From positions 20,595-84,594 of the forward strand of contig NZ_CABVPX010000037.1 of the NCBI RefSeq assembly GCF_902499125.1: a stretch of DNA of 64,000 nucleotides, given 5' to 3'. This stretch comes from Burkholderia arboris (GTDB lineage Bacteria; Pseudomonadota; Gammaproteobacteria; Burkholderiales; Burkholderiaceae). The translations under genes and the position numbers were made by a program. The number at the start of each line of letters is the position of its first letter. The first letter of the stretch is position 1. Shown here piece after piece: positions 55,108 to 63,843 of the stretch. The notes beneath the pieces are model-generated. The model worked only from the letters and a program-made list of their open reading frames with translations, was not told the DNA's origin and ran no database searches.

Positions 55108-55670
55108 ACGGCGACCGGCTCCGTGCGTTCGTCGCGCTGATGCCCGATGCGGCGTCGCGCGATGCGCTGCACGCGTTGCCGGTCACCCGTGGCGCGCGGC
55201 GCACGCTGCCCGCGCAACTGCACATGACGCTCGCGTTCATCGGCGCGATCGAACGGGAACGTTGCGACGCGCTGGCCGCGCACCTGCCCGCGCTCGCGGC
55301 CGTGCATGCGTTGCCGTTGCTGCCGGTCGAGCGGATCGCGTGGTGGCCGAGCCTGCCGCGCGCGAGGCTGATCGTCGCGGAGCTGGCGGCCGATCCGGCG
55401 TGCATCGCGCTGAATGCGGGGTTGTCGGCACTGCTTCGCGAACTGGGCGTGCCGGCCGACCGGCGGCCGTTCCGGCCGCATGTGACGCTCGCGCGGCTGC
55501 CGCACGATGCAGTCGGTCAGCCCGCACACGGTGGCGCGCCCGGGCGACAGGTCGTGCTGCGCGTTGAAGCGCTGACGCTGTTCGAAAGCCGGCTGTCGCA
55601 TGAGGGCGTATCGCATCGGCCGATCGTGTCGGCGCCGATCGCCTGGGCGGAAGGCCGGGCAGCGGGTTGA
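55104..55670 (+). CDS. thpR: RNA 2',3'-cyclic phosphodiesterase (ThpR/LigT)
   Basis: A 2H phosphoesterase that opens 2',3'-cyclic phosphates and can join tRNA halves. It is 188 aa from ATG 55104, overlapping the symporter stop. Both HxT motifs are present: HMTLAFIG (about 40) and HVTLARLP (about 125), the two catalytic His/Thr pairs. Length and layout fit the family. The biological role in bacteria is unclear. Confidence 0.9.
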   Translation: MNGDRLRAFVALMPDAASRDALHALPVTRGARRTLPAQLHMTLAFIGAIERERCDALAAHLPALAAVHALPLLPVERIAWWPSLPRARLIVAELAADPACIALNAGLSALLRELGVPADRRPFRPHVTLARLPHDAVGQPAHGGAPGRQVVLRVEALTLFESRLSHEGVSHRPIVSAPIAWAEGRAAG

Positions 55671-55754
55671 GCGGTTTTCGCGACGCACCGCGGTGGCCGC
55701 GCACGGTGCACTCGCGCCCGCGCATTGCGTCGACAGCGTTGCCCGGTGCCGAGC

Positions 55755-57038
55755 CTACCGGCCGTAGCGCGCGAGCGTCAGGCCCGACAGGTCGATATCC
55801 GGCTCGCGCCCGGTGACGAGATCAGCGAGCACCTTTCCCGAACCCATCGACATCGCCCAGCCCGTCGAGCCGTGGCCCACATTGAGCCAGAGCCCGTCGA
55901 TCCCGCTCGCGCCGAGCAGTGGCGGCCCGTCGGGCGTCATCGGCCGGTGGCCGACCCAGAAGCGCGCCGACGCGCGATCGGCCGCGTGCGGGAACCAGTC
56001 GTCGAGCACCTTCATCAGCGTATCGAGCGCCTGCTGCCGCAGCGCCGCGTGCCGGTTGCCGAGCTCCGCGGTGCCCGCGACGCGCAGCGTCGGGCCGAAG
56101 CGCGTGATCGCCGTCTTCAGCGATTCGTCCATCAGCGCGGCGCGCGGCGCTTTTTCATCGTCGACGACCGCGAGCGTCGCCGAATAGCCCTTCACCGGAT
56201 ACAGCGGCACGTCGATTCCGTAAGGCCGCAGCAGGCCGGCGCTGTCGACGCCGAGCGCGACGACGATCGCGTCGGCGGCGAGCAGGGCATCGCTTCGTGC
56301 GGTATCGCCCGCTTCGCGCGAATCGACCCGCACGCCGCGTACCGTGCGGCCCGCGACCTCGAGCGCGCGGATCCCGGTGCGAAAGCGGAACGTCACGCCG
56401 CGCGCCTCGCACAGCGTGCGGAGTTCGCGCGTGAAGCGGGCGCAGTCGCCGGCTTCGTCGTCGGGCAGGTAGATGCCGCCGACGGGGGCCTGCCGCGCCC
56501 AGCGCAGGCCCGGTTCGATTGCCGTGCAGCCGGCCGCGTCGAGTTCGCGAAACGCGATGCCGGCATCGCGCAGCACGTGCAGTGCGGGCTGCACCAGCTC
56601 GACGTCGAATGGGCCGCGCAGCAGTTGCAGGTAGCCGCGGCTCGCGCCATAGTCGAACGGATAACGCTCGCGAAACGCATGCAGGCACGCGCGGCTGTAA
56701 TACGCGATGCGCTGCATCCGCTGCTTGTTCACGCGGAACCGCTCGAGCTCGCATTCGCGCAGCCAGCGCGCGATCCAGCGCCACTGCGCGGCATCGAGCG
56801 TCGGCCGGAAGATCAGCGGCGACGCGGGCTTGAACAGGTACTTGAGGATCTTGCCGGGCATCCCGGGCGCGGCCCACGGCGTCACGTAGCCGGGCGCGAT
56901 CACGCCCGCGTTGCCGAGGCTCGTCGCCTGTGCGACGTCGGCCTCGCGGTCGATCACGGTGACGTCGCAGCCTGCTTCGCGCAGGTGCCAGGCGGTGGTG
57001 ACGCCGATCACGCCGGCGCCGAGAACGATCACGTGCAT
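55755..57038 (-). CDS. dadA: D-amino acid dehydrogenase, small subunit-like
   Basis: A FAD-dependent enzyme that oxidises D-amino acids (mainly D-alanine) to 2-oxo acids, passing electrons to the respiratory chain. It is 427 aa. The N-terminal dinucleotide-binding motif VIVLGAGVIGVTTAWHLREAG is followed by VIDREADVAQATSLGNAGVIAPGYVTPWAAPGMP, a DadA signature. The C-terminal FAD block HGSTGWAMSMGSGKVLADLV is complete. Membrane attachment is peripheral. It is 31 nt downstream of the MFS gene on the same strand and probably in one unit. Confidence 0.93.
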   Translation of the reverse strand: MHVIVLGAGVIGVTTAWHLREAGCDVTVIDREADVAQATSLGNAGVIAPGYVTPWAAPGMPGKILKYLFKPASPLIFRPTLDAAQWRWIARWLRECELERFRVNKQRMQRIAYYSRACLHAFRERYPFDYGASRGYLQLLRGPFDVELVQPALHVLRDAGIAFRELDAAGCTAIEPGLRWARQAPVGGIYLPDDEAGDCARFTRELRTLCEARGVTFRFRTGIRALEVAGRTVRGVRVDSREAGDTARSDALLAADAIVVALGVDSAGLLRPYGIDVPLYPVKGYSATLAVVDDEKAPRAALMDESLKTAITRFGPTLRVAGTAELGNRHAALRQQALDTLMKVLDDWFPHAADRASARFWVGHRPMTPDGPPLLGASGIDGLWLNVGHGSTGWAMSMGSGKVLADLVTGREPDIDLSGLTLARYGR

Positions 57039-57069
57039 GCGGGTTCCGAAACGAAGCGGTGGCTCACGG

Positions 57070-58332
57070 TCACGACGCGACGGCCGGATCGTCGACGAGC
57101 GACTTGCCGCGCGTCTCCGGCAGCACGAGCGCGGCGACGATGACGAGCAGGTAGCCGCCGCCCGCGACGAGGCCGATCGCCTTCACGAGCGACATCGATT
57201 GCGACAGCGAGCCGACGACGATCGGAAAGAACGAGCCGAGCCCGCGGCCGAGGTTGTAGCAGAAGCCCTGGCCCGAGCCGCGGATCGCGCCCGGATACAG
57301 CTCCGACAGGTACGCGCCGATACCGGCGAAGATCCCCTGCACGACGATGCCGAGCGGGAAGCCGAGCAGCAGCATCGCGGTATCGGTGATCGGCAGCATC
57401 GTGTACGCCATGCCGAGCGCGAACGAGCCGATCGCGAACAGGATGAACGACGCGCGGCGGCCGAGCCGGTCGGACAGGATCGCGCCGACCACGTAGCCGA
57501 CGAACGAGCCGACGATCAGCACGACGAGATAGCCGCTCGTGTTGAACACCGACAGGTGGCGGACGGTCTTCAGGTAGGTGGGCAGCCACGTCGTGATCGC
57601 GTAGTAGCCGCCGAGCATCCCGGTGCACAGCGCGCTGCCGAACAGCGTCGCGCGCAGGTGCGGCGGCGAGAAGATCTCGAGGAAGTGACCGGACACGCGG
57701 CCTTCGTCGCGCGCGCGGCGCGTGGCCGTGTAGATGTCGGGATCGCTGACGTTGCGGCGGATGTACAGGATCCACAGCGCGGGCGCGATGCCGATCCAGA
57801 AGCACGCGCGCCACGCGACCTGCTCGGGCAGCAGCGCGAAGAACGCCCAGTAGAGGATCGCGGCCGCAGCCCAGCCGAACGACCAGCTGCTCTGCACGGT
57901 GCCGACGGCCTTCGCGCGATGCTCGGGCGAGCGGATCGTCTCGGCCATCATGATCGTCACGACCGACCATTCGCCGCCGAAGCCGAAGCCCTGCAGCGTG
58001 CGGGTGGCGAGCAACTGCCAGAACGAATGCGTGAAACCGGACAGGCACGTGAACAGCGCGAACGTCGCGATCGTCCACTGCAGCACGCGCACGCGGCCGT
58101 AGCGGTCGGCGAGGATGCCGGCGGCCCAGCCGCCGATCGCCGACGAGATCAGCGAACTCGTCGCGATCATCCCGGCCTCGCTCTTCGACATGCCCCACGT
58201 GGCGATCAGCGTCGGGATCAGGAACGAATAGATCATGAAGTCGAACGCATCGACCGCGTAGCCGCCGAAGCCGGCGTACAGCGTCCGGCGCTCGCGCGTC
58301 GACAGTTCGGTGAACCACTGGAATGCCTGCAT
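57070..58332 (-). CDS. Major facilitator superfamily transporter, metabolite:H+ symporter type
   Basis: It is 420 aa with twelve helices. MFS motifs are ILADRYGRVRVLQW (between helices 2 and 3) and its counterpart ILSDRLGRRASF in the second half. The segment GFGFGGEWSVVTIMMAETI between is typical of the sialate/shikimate-type symporters. The C-terminus is ALVLPETRGKSLVDDP, the classic PETKG-like end. Substrate unknown; the adjacent dadA suggests a carboxylate or amino-acid-derived compound (inference). The start is ATG 58332. Confidence 0.85.
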   Translation of the reverse strand: MQAFQWFTELSTRERRTLYAGFGGYAVDAFDFMIYSFLIPTLIATWGMSKSEAGMIATSSLISSAIGGWAAGILADRYGRVRVLQWTIATFALFTCLSGFTHSFWQLLATRTLQGFGFGGEWSVVTIMMAETIRSPEHRAKAVGTVQSSWSFGWAAAAILYWAFFALLPEQVAWRACFWIGIAPALWILYIRRNVSDPDIYTATRRARDEGRVSGHFLEIFSPPHLRATLFGSALCTGMLGGYYAITTWLPTYLKTVRHLSVFNTSGYLVVLIVGSFVGYVVGAILSDRLGRRASFILFAIGSFALGMAYTMLPITDTAMLLLGFPLGIVVQGIFAGIGAYLSELYPGAIRGSGQGFCYNLGRGLGSFFPIVVGSLSQSMSLVKAIGLVAGGGYLLVIVAALVLPETRGKSLVDDPAVAS

Positions 58333-58461
58333 GCTTGCCGCCCCCTCTCGTCTTGTCTCGTCTTGCGCTGCCGCGTGGCGGCTATTTTACGGGCGCGATC
58401 CCGCGCGCCAAAAAGGCGGATGCAGGTTCGTGCGGGCAAGCAGGAAAGAGGGGGAGACGCG

Positions 58462-59238
58462 TCAGAGCGTCAGGCCGCCGTCGACGTGAATGACCTGGCC
58501 GGTGATCTGGCGCGCCGCGTCCGACAGCAGGAACGCGATCAGCGCGGCGACGTCGTCGGGCTCGGCGATCCTGCCGAGCGGTGTCGCCTGTTCGGCCTGC
58601 GCCCACGCGGCGGCGTTGCCGGCGCTCGGGCCGTGGTCCTTGCGCGTGAAACCCGGCGCGACCGCGTTGACGGTGATGCCGTGCGCGGCGAATTCGGCGG
58701 CGGCGGTACGCACGAGCGATTCGAGCGCGGCCTTCGCGGCGGCGGTCGCCGCGAACGGCGCCGCGGCGCGGTAGCGGTGCGCGACGAACGAACTGACCGC
58801 GACGATTCGCGGGGCGGCTGACGCTTCGAGCAGCGGCCGCGCGCGGCCCGCGAGCGCGGAGAACGCGCCGGGCATCGCCGCGAAGGCGGCCGCAAGCGCG
58901 TCCGCGGAAAGGCCCGAAAAGGATTGCCGCGCGGCGAAGCCGGCGTTCGCGACGAGCTGGTCGAGCCCGCCGAAGCGCGTCGCGGTGGTATCGACCAGCG
59001 CGGCGGCAACGCCCGGTTCGCCGAGATCGCCGGTCAGCGTGATGCATGCCGCACCGGCCGCCGTGCACGCTTGTGCGACTTCGGCGAGCCGCGCCCGCGC
59101 CGCATCGTCCGCGCCGCGCGCATGCAGCGCCAGCGCGATGCCGGGCGCCGCAATCCGCCGCGCGAGCGCCGCGCCGATCCCCGCGCCTGCGCCGGTGATC
59201 AGCGCGATGCGTTCGACGTGCGCGGCGCGTGCGCTCAC
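58462..59238 (-). CDS. Short-chain dehydrogenase/reductase-like protein lacking the catalytic Tyr
   Basis: It is 258 aa from GTG 59238, which overlaps the stop of the ABC exporter gene upstream (GTGA). The Rossmann motif ALITGAGAGIGAALARRI and the NAG motif LVANAGFA are intact. The YxxxK motif reads TAAAK (PFAATAAAKAALES): Thr in place of the catalytic Tyr, with the codon ACC clearly read. The C-terminal part LLSDAARQITGQVIHVDGG is typical of classical SDRs. Activity is therefore doubtful. It is translationally coupled to the exporter, an unusual pairing. Confidence 0.88.
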   Translation of the reverse strand: MSARAAHVERIALITGAGAGIGAALARRIAAPGIALALHARGADDAARARLAEVAQACTAAGAACITLTGDLGEPGVAAALVDTTATRFGGLDQLVANAGFAARQSFSGLSADALAAAFAAMPGAFSALAGRARPLLEASAAPRIVAVSSFVAHRYRAAAPFAATAAAKAALESLVRTAAAEFAAHGITVNAVAPGFTRKDHGPSAGNAAAWAQAEQATPLGRIAEPDDVAALIAFLLSDAARQITGQVIHVDGGLTL

Positions 59239-61004
59239 GCGGCGACCTTGTCGCCGGCGTTCGCGCGTTCGACGTTGATCGTGCCGACGTGGAACGCAGC
59301 CAGCGACTCGCGGTGCGCGATGCTGACGATCGCGGCCTTCGGCAGCCGTTCGGCGAACAGGTGATAGAGGCGTGCCTCGTTGTCGGCGTCGAGCGCGCTG
59401 GTCGCTTCGTCGAGGAACAGGAAATCCGGCTTGTGCAGCAGCACGCGTGCGCCGGCAAGGCGCTGCTGCTCGCCCGGCGACAGCACGCGCGTCCAGTGCG
59501 CGGTCTCGTCGAGGCGCTCGACGTAATCCTCGAGGCGGCACGCACGCAGCGCATCGCGGCAGGCTTCGTCGCTGAACGTGTCGGGCGTCGCCGGATAGGT
59601 GAGCGCGGCCTTCAGCGTGCCGATCGGCAGATAGCTCGTCTGCGGCACGAACATCATCCGCGCGCCGACCGGTGCATCGATCGCGCCGTCGCCGAACGGC
59701 CACAAGCCCGCGAGCGCGCGCATGAACGTGCTCTTGCCGGAACCCGACTTGCCGATCACGAGCCAGCGCGAGCCCGGCTCGATCGTGACGCTGCCGATGT
59801 TCGCGAGCGCGTTGCCGTTGGGCAGCGCGAGCTTCAGCGACGACGTCGACAGCTTCGCGCCGTCGATGTAGTGCAGGTTGATGCCGCCGTGCTCGGTCGC
59901 GGGCGACAGGCTTTCCTTCAGGTGCGACGTGCCCATCACGCGCTTGAATTCGCGCAGACGGTTGACGGTGGCGCGCCATTCGACGAGGGTCGAGTAGCTG
60001 TTGATGAACCACGAGAACGAATCGCTGACGGTGCCGAACGCGGACGAGATCTGCATCAGCACGCCGAACGAGAACGCCCCCGCGAAATAGCGCGGCGCGG
60101 CGACGACGAGCGGGAAGATGATCGCGATCTGCCCGTAGAAGCTCAGCACGAACGTGAGCCGCTTCGTGTACTTCATCACGCGCCACCAGTTGTCGCGGAT
60201 GCGCATGAAGAGGGTCTGCGCGTTGCCGGTCTCGGTCTTCTCGCCGTCGTAGAACGCGATCTGCTCGGCGTTCTCGCGCACGCGGATCAGCCCGAAGCGG
60301 AAATCGGCCTCGACGCGCTGCTGCTGGTAGTTGATCGACACGAGCGGATGGCCGACCTTCTGGATGATCAGCGAGCCGATCACCGCGTACAGCGCGGCTG
60401 CCCACACCATGTAGCCGGGAATCGAGATCGGCGTCGCGCCGAGCGTGAACGTCAGCGCGCCGGCGAGCGACCACAGGATCGTGATGAACGACACGAGCGT
60501 GACGACCGTCGACAGCAGGTCGAGCGACAGCGCGAGCGTCGTGGTCGCGAACGACTGGAGGTCGTCGGTGATCCGCTGGTCGGGGTTGTCCGCGAGGCGA
60601 TCGCGTTCGATCCGGTAGAACGCGCGATCGCCGAGCCACTGGCCGAGGAACCGGTCGGTGAGCCACTGGCGCCAGCGGAAGCCGAGCATCTGCCGCAGGT
60701 AGCGGCCGTACACGGCGAGGATGATGAACGCGAAGGCGAGCGCGGAGAACTGCATCAGCAGGTTCGGGAAGTCGTGGACGTCCTTCGACTGCAGCGCGTT
60801 GTAGAACTGCGCGTTCCACTTGTTCAGCCGGACGTTGATCCAGACCACGCAGAGGTTGATCGCGATGATCGTGACCAGCAGGCCCCACGCGATTTTCCAT
60901 TCGGACGATACCCAGTAGGGCTTGATGAGGCTCCATGCGGATACCGGGCGCTCGTCCTGCGGCGCGTCGGAGGCGGAGCGGACGGGATCGATCGATTGGG
61001 TCAT
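59235..61004 (-). CDS. ABC transporter, fused permease/ATPase, SbmA/BacA-like
   Basis: It is 589 aa from ATG 61004 (behind AGGAAG). The N-terminal membrane domain of six helices resembles the SbmA/BacA peptide transporter family (PYWVSSEWKIAWGLLVTIIAINL; FRWRQWLTDRFLGQWL; YYQQQRVEADFRFGLIRVRENAEQIAFYDGE). The ATPase domain has Walker A GKSGSGKST (about 430), signature LSPGEQQR, Walker B FLFLDEATSALD and a switch His in IAHRES. It probably handles peptides or cobalamin-like substrates, as in mycobacterial BacA; direction and substrate are unproven. An upstream in-frame start at 61133 is rejected. Confidence 0.88.
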   Translation of the reverse strand: MTQSIDPVRSASDAPQDERPVSAWSLIKPYWVSSEWKIAWGLLVTIIAINLCVVWINVRLNKWNAQFYNALQSKDVHDFPNLLMQFSALAFAFIILAVYGRYLRQMLGFRWRQWLTDRFLGQWLGDRAFYRIERDRLADNPDQRITDDLQSFATTTLALSLDLLSTVVTLVSFITILWSLAGALTFTLGATPISIPGYMVWAAALYAVIGSLIIQKVGHPLVSINYQQQRVEADFRFGLIRVRENAEQIAFYDGEKTETGNAQTLFMRIRDNWWRVMKYTKRLTFVLSFYGQIAIIFPLVVAAPRYFAGAFSFGVLMQISSAFGTVSDSFSWFINSYSTLVEWRATVNRLREFKRVMGTSHLKESLSPATEHGGINLHYIDGAKLSTSSLKLALPNGNALANIGSVTIEPGSRWLVIGKSGSGKSTFMRALAGLWPFGDGAIDAPVGARMMFVPQTSYLPIGTLKAALTYPATPDTFSDEACRDALRACRLEDYVERLDETAHWTRVLSPGEQQRLAGARVLLHKPDFLFLDEATSALDADNEARLYHLFAERLPKAAIVSIAHRESLAAFHVGTINVERANAGDKVAA

Positions 61005-61240
61005 GTGCTTCCTGATGAGTAGCCGGCGCGCGGGCCGGGCGAAGCCGGGCGCGCGCCGCGATACGGCATGCCGGGGCGCGGCGCCGACTGACGGCGGGCG
61101 CACGGATGGTCGCCCGCGCGTCTTAAACGGCACTTAAGGGCCGGCGGTGACGCGGCAACCGGCCGCTTGCGGCGGCCGGCCTGCGGGCATTGTGCCAGAG
61201 CGGCGCGGGCCGACGGCGAATTTGCCCCGCCGGTGACAGT

Positions 61241-61270
61241 TTGCGGCGCTTTCCGCTTTTATGGTCTAAT
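61241..61270 (+). promoter_or_regulatory. Promoter of the thi operon
   Basis: TTGCGG (61241-61246), an 18-bp spacer and TCTAAT (61265-61270). Transcription would start near 61277, just before the riboswitch. Confidence 0.6.
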
Positions 61271-61283
61271 GACCGACGACGAA

Positions 61284-61385
61284 ACAGGGGTGCTTTGTGG
61301 CGTGGCCGGCGGATGTTCCGGGCAGCGCGGCGAGGCTGAGAAAAACCCTTTGCACCCGATCCGGGTAATACCGGCGAGGGAAGTT
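61284..61385 (+). promoter_or_regulatory. TPP riboswitch (THI element)
   Basis: The 5' ACAGGGGTGC, the pyrimidine-sensor GGCTGAGA (61334-61341), AAACCCTTTGCACCCGAT and the end GGGTAATACCGGCGAGGGAAG are the conserved pieces of the thiamine pyrophosphate riboswitch. It precedes thiO-thiS-thiG-thiE. The stretch 61386-61504 after it has no gene. It holds a small stem CCGGC / GCCGG near 61447-61463 followed by TTTCGTCCTTTT, which could be the terminator of the expression platform. Confidence 0.93.
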
Positions 61386-61504
61386 TCTGATCCCGCCGGG
61401 TCGCGCTGGCTGCCATCCCACATGGTCAGCGCCCGAGTCCGCCCGGCCGGCCTTTGCTGCCGGTTTCGTCCTTTTGGGTACGCGCATTGCGCGTTACGGA
61501 AGGA

Positions 61505-61627
61505 ATGATGACCGCACAATCTTCAGTCTTTTGCTTGATTCCCGGCCCGATGTCGCGTGCGTTCGCACGTGGCGGCGCGGGTGCGTCGACGTTCGTCGTG
61601 CGCGCTCCCGAGGAGGGCGCGCGATGA
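61505..61627 (+). CDS. Small ORF between the TPP riboswitch and thiO
   Basis: A 40-codon ORF (39 aa from ATG 61508; MTAQSSVFCLIPGPM... ending ...RAPEEGAR). It has a strong ribosome site, GGAAGG (61498-61503). Its stop overlaps the thiO start (ATGA at 61624-61627). It may be a leader peptide whose translation is coupled to thiO, so that riboswitch control of its ribosome site also controls thiO. It could also be a chance ORF; there is no family match known to me. Confidence 0.45.
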   Translation: MMTAQSSVFCLIPGPMSRAFARGGAGASTFVVRAPEEGAR

Positions 61628-62760
61628 ACGTTCAGGATGCACGGCCCGATTTCGCGGTGCTCGGCGGCGGCCTCGTCGGCCGCCTGATCGCGTGGCGGCT
61701 CGCGGGCGACCGGCATCGCGTCGCGCTCTACGAGCGCGGCGGCCCGGACGGCGAGCAGTCGGCCGCGTGGATCGCGGCCGCGATGCTCGCGCCGCTCGCG
61801 GAAGCGGCGAGCGCGGAGCTGCTGATCACCGAGCTCGGCGCCGCGTCGCTCGAACGCTGGCCGCAATGGCTCGCGGAACTGCCCGAACCCGTCTTCTTCC
61901 AGCATCACGGCACGCTCGTCGTCTGGCACCACGCGGATCGCGCGGAGGCGCCGCTGTTCGAGCGGCGCGTGCGTGCGAACGCGCCGGCCGACCTGTTCGA
62001 CGGCGGCTTCGTGACGCTCGCCGGCGCGCAGGTCGATGCGGCCGAGCCGGTGCTCGCGGGCCGCTTCGCGCGCGGCCTGCTGCTGCCGAACGAAGGCCAG
62101 CTCGACAATCGCCAGGCGCTGCGCGCACTCGCGGCGGGCCTTGCCGAACGCGGCGTCGACCTGCACTGGCACGTCGCGATCGACGATGCGAACCTGCCCG
62201 CTGCCCATTTCACGATCGATTGCCGCGGGCTCGGCGCGAAATCCGCGCTGCCCGCGCTGCGCGGCATCCGCGGCGAAGTCGCGCGCGTGCATGCGCCCGG
62301 CATCGGGCTGACACGGCCCGTGCGGCTGCTGCATCCGCGGTACCCGCTGTACATCGCGCCGAAGCAGGACGATCTCTATGTAATCGGCGCGACCGAGGTG
62401 GAGGGCGAGGACATGTCGCCCGTCAGCGTGCGCTCCGCGCTCGAACTGCTGAGCGCGGCGTTCTCCGTGCATCCGGCGTTCGGCGAGGCGCGCATCCTCG
62501 AACTCAATGCGCAGTGCCGGCCGACGCTGCCCGATCACCGCCCGGCGGTGATCTGGGACGGCGCGTCGACGCTCGCCGTCAACGGCCTGTACCGGCACGG
62601 CTTCATGATCGCGCCGGAAGTCGCGCAGGCGGCCGTCGCGTTCGCGCAAGCCGCGCTCGGCGGCGCGTTCGCTGATGCCGACGCGTTCGCCGCGTGGCGC
62701 GACGCCGCGCGCTGGCCGACGCTCCTTCATCACCGTAACGACGCGCGCCAGCCGGCCTGA
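61624..62760 (+). CDS. thiO: FAD-dependent glycine oxidase ThiO
   Basis: ThiO oxidises glycine to dehydroglycine, the iminoacetate used by ThiG in thiazole synthesis. It is 378 aa from ATG 61624, with AGGAGG 7 nt upstream. The FAD motif is FAVLGGGLVGRLIAWRLA (about 10-27). C-terminal blocks typical of ThiO are GRLKPTLPDHRPAVI-like (CRPTLPDHRPAVIWDG) and LAVNGLYRHGFMIAPE. First structural gene of thiOSGE. Confidence 0.92.
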   Translation: MNVQDARPDFAVLGGGLVGRLIAWRLAGDRHRVALYERGGPDGEQSAAWIAAAMLAPLAEAASAELLITELGAASLERWPQWLAELPEPVFFQHHGTLVVWHHADRAEAPLFERRVRANAPADLFDGGFVTLAGAQVDAAEPVLAGRFARGLLLPNEGQLDNRQALRALAAGLAERGVDLHWHVAIDDANLPAAHFTIDCRGLGAKSALPALRGIRGEVARVHAPGIGLTRPVRLLHPRYPLYIAPKQDDLYVIGATEVEGEDMSPVSVRSALELLSAAFSVHPAFGEARILELNAQCRPTLPDHRPAVIWDGASTLAVNGLYRHGFMIAPEVAQAAVAFAQAALGGAFADADAFAAWRDAARWPTLLHHRNDARQPA

Positions 62761-62791
62761 CGCGCGCGCCGACCGAATCCGACCGAGCCTC

Positions 62792-62989
62792 ATGGATATC
62801 CAGATCAACCAACAGACCCTGACGCTGCCCGATGGCGCGACGGTGGCCGACGCGCTCGCCGCGTACGGCGCGCGTCCGCCTTACGCGGTCGCGCTGAACG
62901 GCAACTTCGTCGCGCGCACGCAGCATGCGGCGCGCGCGCTCGCGGCGGGCGACAAGCTCGACGTCGTGCACCCCGTCGCGGGCGGCTGA
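62792..62989 (+). CDS. thiS: Sulfur carrier protein ThiS
   Basis: ThiS carries the thiocarboxylate sulfur for the thiamine thiazole. It is 65 aa with the ubiquitin-like fold (IQINQQTLTLPDGATVADALAAY) and the essential C-terminal GG (HPVAGG), which ThiF adenylates. Position between thiO and thiG fits. Confidence 0.95.
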   Translation: MDIQINQQTLTLPDGATVADALAAYGARPPYAVALNGNFVARTQHAARALAAGDKLDVVHPVAGG

Positions 62990-63027
62990 ACGCCGCCGGT
63001 TCGTCCCCGCTCTTCCAGGAAAACGAC

Positions 63028-63843
63028 ATGACGTCCCTCACATCCGCCGACGCGCTGACGCTGTACGGCGAAACCTTCGCAAGCCGCGTGCTGCTCGGCA
63101 CGTCGCGCTATCCGTCGCTGCAGTCGCTGTCCGATTCGATCGCCGCGTCGCGCCCCGGGATGGTGACGGTCGCGCTGCGCCGCCAGATGACGGGCGGCAC
63201 GGCCGAAGCCGGCTTCTTCGACCTGCTCAAGCGCCACGCGGTGCCGCTGCTGCCGAACACGGCCGGCTGCCAGACCGTCGCCGAGGCCGTGACGACCGCG
63301 CACATGGCGCGCGAGGTGTTCGGCACCGACTGGATCAAGCTCGAGCTGATCGGCGACGACTACACGCTGCAACCTGACCCGGTCGGGCTGATCGAGGCCG
63401 CCGCGCAGCTGGTCAAGGACGGTTTCAAGGTGCTGCCGTACTGCACCGAGGATCTCGTGATCGGCCGGCGCCTGCTCGACGCCGGCTGCGAGGCGCTGAT
63501 GCCGTGGGGCGCGCCGATCGGCACGGGCAAGGGCGTCGTGAATCCGTACGGCCTGCGCGTGCTGCGCGAGCGGCTGCCGGACGTGCCGCTGATCGTCGAC
63601 GCGGGGCTCGGCGTGCCGTCGCACGCATGCCAGGTGATGGAGTGGGGCTTCGACGGCGTGCTGCTGAACACGGCCGTGTCGCAGGCCACGCACCCGGAGA
63701 TCATGGCGCGCGCGTTCGCGCAGGGCGTCGAGGCCGGCCGTGCCGCGTATCTGGCCGGGCCGATGGATGCGCGCGAAACCGCGCACGCGAGCACGCCGGT
63801 TGTCGGGATGCCGTTCTGGCACCAGGACGGGGGCGGCGCATGA
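63028..63843 (+). CDS. thiG: Thiazole synthase ThiG
   Basis: ThiG combines 1-deoxy-D-xylulose-5-phosphate, dehydroglycine and ThiS-COSH into the thiazole phosphate. It is 271 aa, a TIM barrel. The Schiff-base Lys is in DWIKLELIGDD. The GLMPWGAPIGTG-type phosphate/substrate loop (EALMPWGAPIGTGKGV) and GVLLNTAVSQATHPEIMARAF are present. An ATGA overlap couples it to thiE. Confidence 0.97.
   Translation: MTSLTSADALTLYGETFASRVLLGTSRYPSLQSLSDSIAASRPGMVTVALRRQMTGGTAEAGFFDLLKRHAVPLLPNTAGCQTVAEAVTTAHMAREVFGTDWIKLELIGDDYTLQPDPVGLIEAAAQLVKDGFKVLPYCTEDLVIGRRLLDAGCEALMPWGAPIGTGKGVVNPYGLRVLRERLPDVPLIVDAGLGVPSHACQVMEWGFDGVLLNTAVSQATHPEIMARAFAQGVEAGRAAYLAGPMDARETAHASTPVVGMPFWHQDGGGA

Noticed and set aside
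58462..60936. An 824-codon frame joining the SDR to the end of the ABC exporter region
   Set aside because: The upstream two thirds are an out-of-frame reading of the exporter gene. The SDR starts at GTG 59238, overlapping the exporter stop.
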